Part shown: in pieces, positions 20,226 to 24,227 of the stretch
Numbering within the stretch: the stretch's first letter is position 1
Layout: every line of letters starts with the position of its first letter
Source: Elysia marginata
Taxonomy: Eukaryota > Mollusca > Gastropoda > Plakobranchidae
Direction of reading: 5' to 3'
Length of the DNA stretch: 24,227 nt
Assembly: GCA_019649035.1 (NCBI GenBank)
Contig: BMAT01009492.1
Location: forward strand, 169,222 to 193,448
Translations under genes and position numbers: made by a program
Notes under the pieces: model-generated
Told to the model about the DNA's origin: nothing
Database searches by the model: none
Seen by the model: the letters and a program-made list of their open reading frames with translations, nothing else

Positions 20226-21968
20226 TTGGTTACACTCGACAGTTCTTATCTGTCTACATAATATTGTATTTGATTAGCTATACCAGAGACGCTAGAAAGA
20301 AGAGATTCAAAACTTGCCTGCTAAATTAAGCCCTTCGTCTTCATGTTATAAAGTTGTAATTGCATGGAAACTGGGCTAGATATAACTCATCACTGTCTTA
20401 CAGATATGAAAACAAATAAACAAAAGGCTAGACCTTGACTGGCTTAACTGGAATTGAACCGTAGAGATATTTTTATCACCCTATTGCAGGTAAAATTACA
20501 ATGTCTAGTCGTTTTTAGTATCTCTGGTGCTACAGGTTTTTAGAGACAAAAAGTCAATTTCTATTCCATTACTGACATTATAACTTTGATTTATTGCTAA
20601 ATGATCCGTTGCCAGCAACTCCAGCTCTCTCCGAGGTGATTTAGCAACGGCTTAATCGGACACTGTAAGGGCTTTTTTTTGGTCAAAAATCTTTTTGCTC
20701 TTTCAGATATTAAACTAAACACCATCAGTCAAAAGATGCGAATGATCTTTGGATTTATGTCTTTTGTCTGTATATATCTGTTTGTTATGCTTGTTTGTCT
20801 TTTTAGGCCGGTCTCTCTGTCGGTCTGTCTGTATATATTTGTATTTTTAGTGTCTGCCTTAGCTCGCTAGTTACTTTAAATGTCTGTCTATATCACATTT
20901 ACTCATTCAGTCTCCCTCTACGTCTCTTTTTTTTACCCAAACCTCTATTCTGAACATGTCCATTCTCGATTGAGGTTATAAATCCTACATAAATGAAGCT
21001 GTGCAAGGAAGCAATTCATGCCAAGCGTTGTCGCTGTCCCCCCATCTATCTTCCATCATTGAGACTTTAACCATAGAATCGATTGGGTTCTCCTCCATGT
21101 CGAGCTAACTGCGCACTGAGTCCCCATTAGTTGCTACAGGAAGCTTTTTCGTTGCTTTTTTGGCTTATTTTTCCTTTTTCGCTTGTACATCAGAAGGCGG
21201 AAGATAAAAAACGTCCCAACGCGTACTTGCGTCATAATCAATCGCAACCCGTGATGTCAACTTGAAATGATGTAACTGGTTTTTTTTTATTTTGGTACTG
21301 CTCTTTTCCGTCTGTGGTAGACTTTTATGTTGTGCTCTGTTGGTTTTCTTTTCTTTTGATTTATTTTTTGTGCTAAAAATAATATTCCTACTCGGAACGA
21401 TAAATCAAAAAAAGTTGGTGGCTAGAAAGTTGCACTGTGAGTGGAAAAAACAAAGATAGAGACCGATTTTTTCAGGCCCGAATATAATAGTATTTGGAGA
21501 TGAAGATTTCATACATTTGAACATTTATGAATAAATTTTGATAGTATTATTTTCTTTAAAATAAAGAATACATAGATATAGACGAATAGGTAATTACCTC
21601 ATCAGACGAATGCGATAGTTAGATGTCTTTGTACACATGACGTGAAGCGATCAGCTATCTTGAGGGAAAACACGACGTCGCGATGAACAGTCACTTCGTG
21701 ATTATGTCACGGCAACATTTTAGGTAAAACTGTTTGTATATTATCACGCTTCTTTTTCCATGGGAAACTTGTGCGCATTTTTCAGTATCGCGAAAATTGT
21801 ATTCTTATGTATCTACCGATATGCCTAACTACTTCCCTATCGGTAAAATAGTCGCTTTGCCCCCTTTTCTGTCCATTCATCTATCGGTATATCTTTTAAA
21901 TTATCAAAACAGTCATCGTTTATTTATCGGTTACTATGCCTGCCTTTTCGTCCACCTACTGGTGAAAC
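20226..21968. other. Anonymous AT-rich intron sequence
   Basis: I looked for an exon encoding S1-S2 of KCNQ and found none. Degenerate TCTGT/GTCTGT repeats occur at about 20760-20890. A 7-bp inverted pair CCGTTGC/GCAACGG flanks about 20607-20650. Confidence 0.5.
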
Positions 21969-22170
21969 AGCGTGGCTCAGTGGTTAGGGCGTCGGACTCG
22001 CGATCCGATGGTTGCTGGTTCGACACTCAAAGACGACTCAAGCAATTTATTCACAACTTTCCCTGTCTGCCTGCCTGTAAAATGGGCATCCAGTTAATGA
22101 TAGGGCTTGGACTAAGTAGGTTGTTAGTATTTGAGTGCCTGACAGGCCGCTGAAAATAATATAACTTGAA
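21969..22170 (+). mobile_element. tRNA-derived SINE
   Basis: The head reads CGTGGCTCAGTGGTTAGGGC (21971-21990), a strong A-box type, followed by a GTCGGACTCGCGATCCGATG anticodon-arm-like fold. GCTGGTTCGACACTC at 22014-22028 holds the B box. The ~130-bp body ends with GCCTGACAGGCCGC then AAAATAATATAACTTGAA near 22137-22170. It is the best preserved tRNA-like head in the window. It is not a tRNA gene because the 3' acceptor strand is missing. Confidence 0.7.
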
Positions 22171-22404
22171 TTTGCTTTGGCATGTTTTGGCCTCTCGGGG
22201 GGAAATATGTAAAGTTATAAGACTACCTTCGGCGCTGGAAGACTAAAACCACATTATTTTTTTTTACTGTTTCTGTACATTTTCACCAACTCATGTCTGA
22301 ATCTGTTTAGTTGGCTACTTTGAGTCTGCTAGAATTATCGTAGCCTTTTTCACGATTTCCTTTTGTATTCTATACCTTTTTCTTTCTTTCTGTCTTTGTA
22401 TCTC

Positions 22405-22472
22405 TCCCTCTCTGTTATCTATCTATATATCTACCTATTTATCTATCCATCTATCTATTTATCTCTCCTTTT
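22405..22472. repeat. Interrupted (TATC)n microsatellite
   Basis: ATCTATC/CTATT words recur with mutations, giving a Tyr/Leu/Ile-rich spurious frame. Confidence 0.75.
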
Positions 22473-22528
22473 ATCTACTGGCACCTTTATTTTTATGCCT
22501 CCATCTTTACCTCTAAATATATTATATT

Positions 22529-22545
22529 GTGTGTGTGTGTGTGTG
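22529..22545. repeat. (GT)n microsatellite
   Basis: About eight GT dinucleotides. A short CA/ACA-rich patch of complementary composition follows at about 22642-22690. Confidence 0.9.
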
Positions 22546-23368
22546 CAATCCATCACATCCATCATAGCCATCCAGTCTGCGGTTCCCCCTCATTAGGCAT
22601 GACATATAGCCAGCGATATGACAACATTACATGACCCGTCTTGCACACATACATCCACCTCCACTCACACACAATACATTTATACATATAGGCTTAACTC
22701 TCTATCTCCTCGACCTGCCCTTATACAGGTTCTCTGGGCTGCGAAGTCGATAAAAATACTCGTGCCCAAATTAGAACATGACGAGATCGATAGGTATTAA
22801 GCTGGGATGATGAGGAGAAACAGATACAATCTAAGCGCGACCGGTGATTATTTAGATAGACTCAATCATCCGTGTAGACAGAAGCTCGTGGCTTAGAAAA
22901 CAGTGGCATATTAGAATGGAGTTGTCTTTCGTTTTTTTATTTTTTTTTGTTTTTGTTATGATTTGCTTGTCTCTAATAATGTGCATGTGTGTGGTCAACC
23001 ATTTTATCTTCTTTAAAGAACTCCATAAATCATGTCTCCGTGTGGTGATTGTCACTACTTTTTACCCCCTACCTCCTCTCCCCTTAAACTTTAAACTCAA
23101 ACTGTAATAAAAAGTAGAGTACAAAATGCAAATATAATTCTGCTGCAAGAAGTACTAATATATTTGGCAAAAATTTAGATGTACAATAAGATATAAAACA
23201 AGACAAAATGAACTTTCATCTAAACAAATATCGGTGATTGCGGTTGGAAGTTAAAAAAGATGGGTTAGAATTATTCATACCGCAGCAAGTTTTAATCTAT
23301 ATTCTCATATTTTTAGGGCATACCACATAAACTATGGAAAGTAGAAATCAAGAAATATTGACAAATAA
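22546..23368. other. Anonymous AT-rich intron sequence
   Basis: No exon or repeat family was recognised. Confidence 0.45.
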
Positions 23369-23419
23369 ACACACACACACACTCTCTCTTTCTCTCTCCC
23401 TCTCTCTCTATCTCTCTGT
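23369..23419. repeat. Compound (CA)n(CT)n microsatellite
   Basis: A short CA run passes directly into CT-rich sequence. The Arg/Glu-rich minus-strand frame across it is an artefact. Confidence 0.9.
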
Positions 23420-24227
23420 TACCTTTTAATTTACATAAGTTTTCGCACAAAGAAAAAGGTACATAGAATATAGATTTATACTCAAATGTTATGATTTTTA
23501 CTGTATATCGATGCGATCCTATATTTGCAAGCATACATGTATTTGTGTCGAGAAATATCCACTCTTGAAAGAACGTATTAGCGATGACAAAAATTCTGGT
23601 ACATACCTCCCTTGGTTTGTTTTTACAGACATTAATTTTTTCTGGGCCTTCCAAAAAAAGTTTCATAATTGAAACGATAGATATCGTTTTCATTTACATA
23701 TTTTCTTCTCCAAACTGGCTTTTGTAAAGCTCACTTACGAAAAAATTTCTACCCGTGCAGTTTTGTTGACTTTGACGATATGTCTGTCTATTTCGACATT
23801 TTAATTTTTCCAGTTTTCTCATTCTTTGATTAAGAGGCAAAAAAAGAAACTTAATTCTCGAGTGCTGCTTCTTTACAATACAGCGGGACAATGGTATTTG
23901 TCGATGTGAATACATACTGAAATTGTCTGATGAAAATTCTCATTTTTGGTAAATTAGTGTTAAAAAGTTTGTTTGCGGCAATCTATCATTGAGTCTATCT
24001 GCAAGCCGAAATACTTGGAAAAGTCAATAACTTTGACCTAATTATTGTTTAAATAACAACAGTCTAATGTGTTGTTGTATTTTTCTCCCTGAAATCGGTT
24101 ATAAGTTCTTTGACTTTTCAAGAGATGATGTTATGGATACATTAACTTTCTAATAGAGAAAATGTTGGTTTTTTTTTAGTTTATTTTGTCATTTTAATTT
24201 AATCTTTAAAATGATATTTGGTCAGTA
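23420..24227. other. Anonymous AT-rich intron sequence to the window end
   Basis: No S1-encoding exon or other feature could be recognised. Minus-strand open frames at 23313-23693 and 23694-23915 lack motifs. Confidence 0.45.

Noticed and set aside
20679-20870. Hydrophobic 63-codon frame as the KCNQ S1 exon
   Set aside because: Hydrophobic only because the DNA is T-rich; no S1 or S2 motif, and no acceptor in the required phase.
21971-22040. Possible functional tRNA gene
   Set aside because: A and B boxes are present but the 3' acceptor strand and a closing stem are missing, and a SINE body follows.
1-24227. CRISPR arrays, bacterial operons or phage genes
   Set aside because: No regularly spaced identical repeats with unique spacers, no ribosome-binding sites and no dense coding; the sequence is plainly eukaryotic non-coding DNA around one spliced exon.

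Overview
The window is eukaryotic genomic DNA that is AT-rich and almost entirely non-coding. It is dense in microsatellites and tRNA-derived SINE-like elements, with one short assembly gap of 19 N. A marine invertebrate, most likely a mollusc (gastropod-like), fits best. The reasons are the KCNQ protein with an invertebrate-style pre-S1 sequence, very large introns, several different tRNA-headed SINEs with tails such as 'GGGACGTTAAA' and 'GGCGCTATAT', and CT/GA/CTAT microsatellites. The taxon is an inference; no sequence search was possible.

Only one coding exon can be supported with confidence, on the + strand at 17665-19432. It is 1768 nt, open in one frame throughout, and sits between a strong polypyrimidine tract with CTAG acceptor and a consensus GTAAGT donor. 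Its last ~46 residues are the hallmark pre-S1 region of a voltage-gated potassium channel of the KCNQ/Kv7 family (ARLSLLGKPL, RRDMRYRRLQ, YNFLERP), and it ends just as transmembrane segment S1 begins. The ~540 residues before that are a long, low-complexity, probably disordered cytoplasmic extension. It has acidic, serine-rich and glycine-rich stretches, two RVxF-like phosphatase-docking motifs and PKA-type sites. No in-frame ATG occurs in its first 479 codons, so either an upstream exon supplies the start or a shorter isoform starts at M480. A tiny phase-compatible candidate first exon lies at 15551-15593. The S1-S6 exons were not found downstream, so they probably lie beyond 24227 and the following intron is more than 4.7 kb.

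Layout. 1-2250: poly-A, a TG/CT polypyrimidine tract and CTAT microsatellites. 2548-2591: a short hairpin. 3856-4270: a terminal-inverted-repeat element with a 172-bp internal duplication and a repeated palindrome. 4601-4631: two adjacent palindromes, one matching the RFX X-box consensus. 5437-5960: a GC-richer block followed by TAG/ATT triplet repeats. 6455-7889: two SINE-like elements and a 21-bp duplication. 8665-9145: a degenerate tandem array of ~64-bp units. 10531-10549: the gap. 11801-12960: a 27-bp duplication and two SINE-like elements. 13699-14369: a CT tract and a strong ~100-nt hairpin. 15551-19438: the KCNQ candidate and certain exons. 19756-22170: three further SINE heads. The rest is simple repeats and anonymous AT-rich DNA, presumably intronic or flanking the KCNQ gene.
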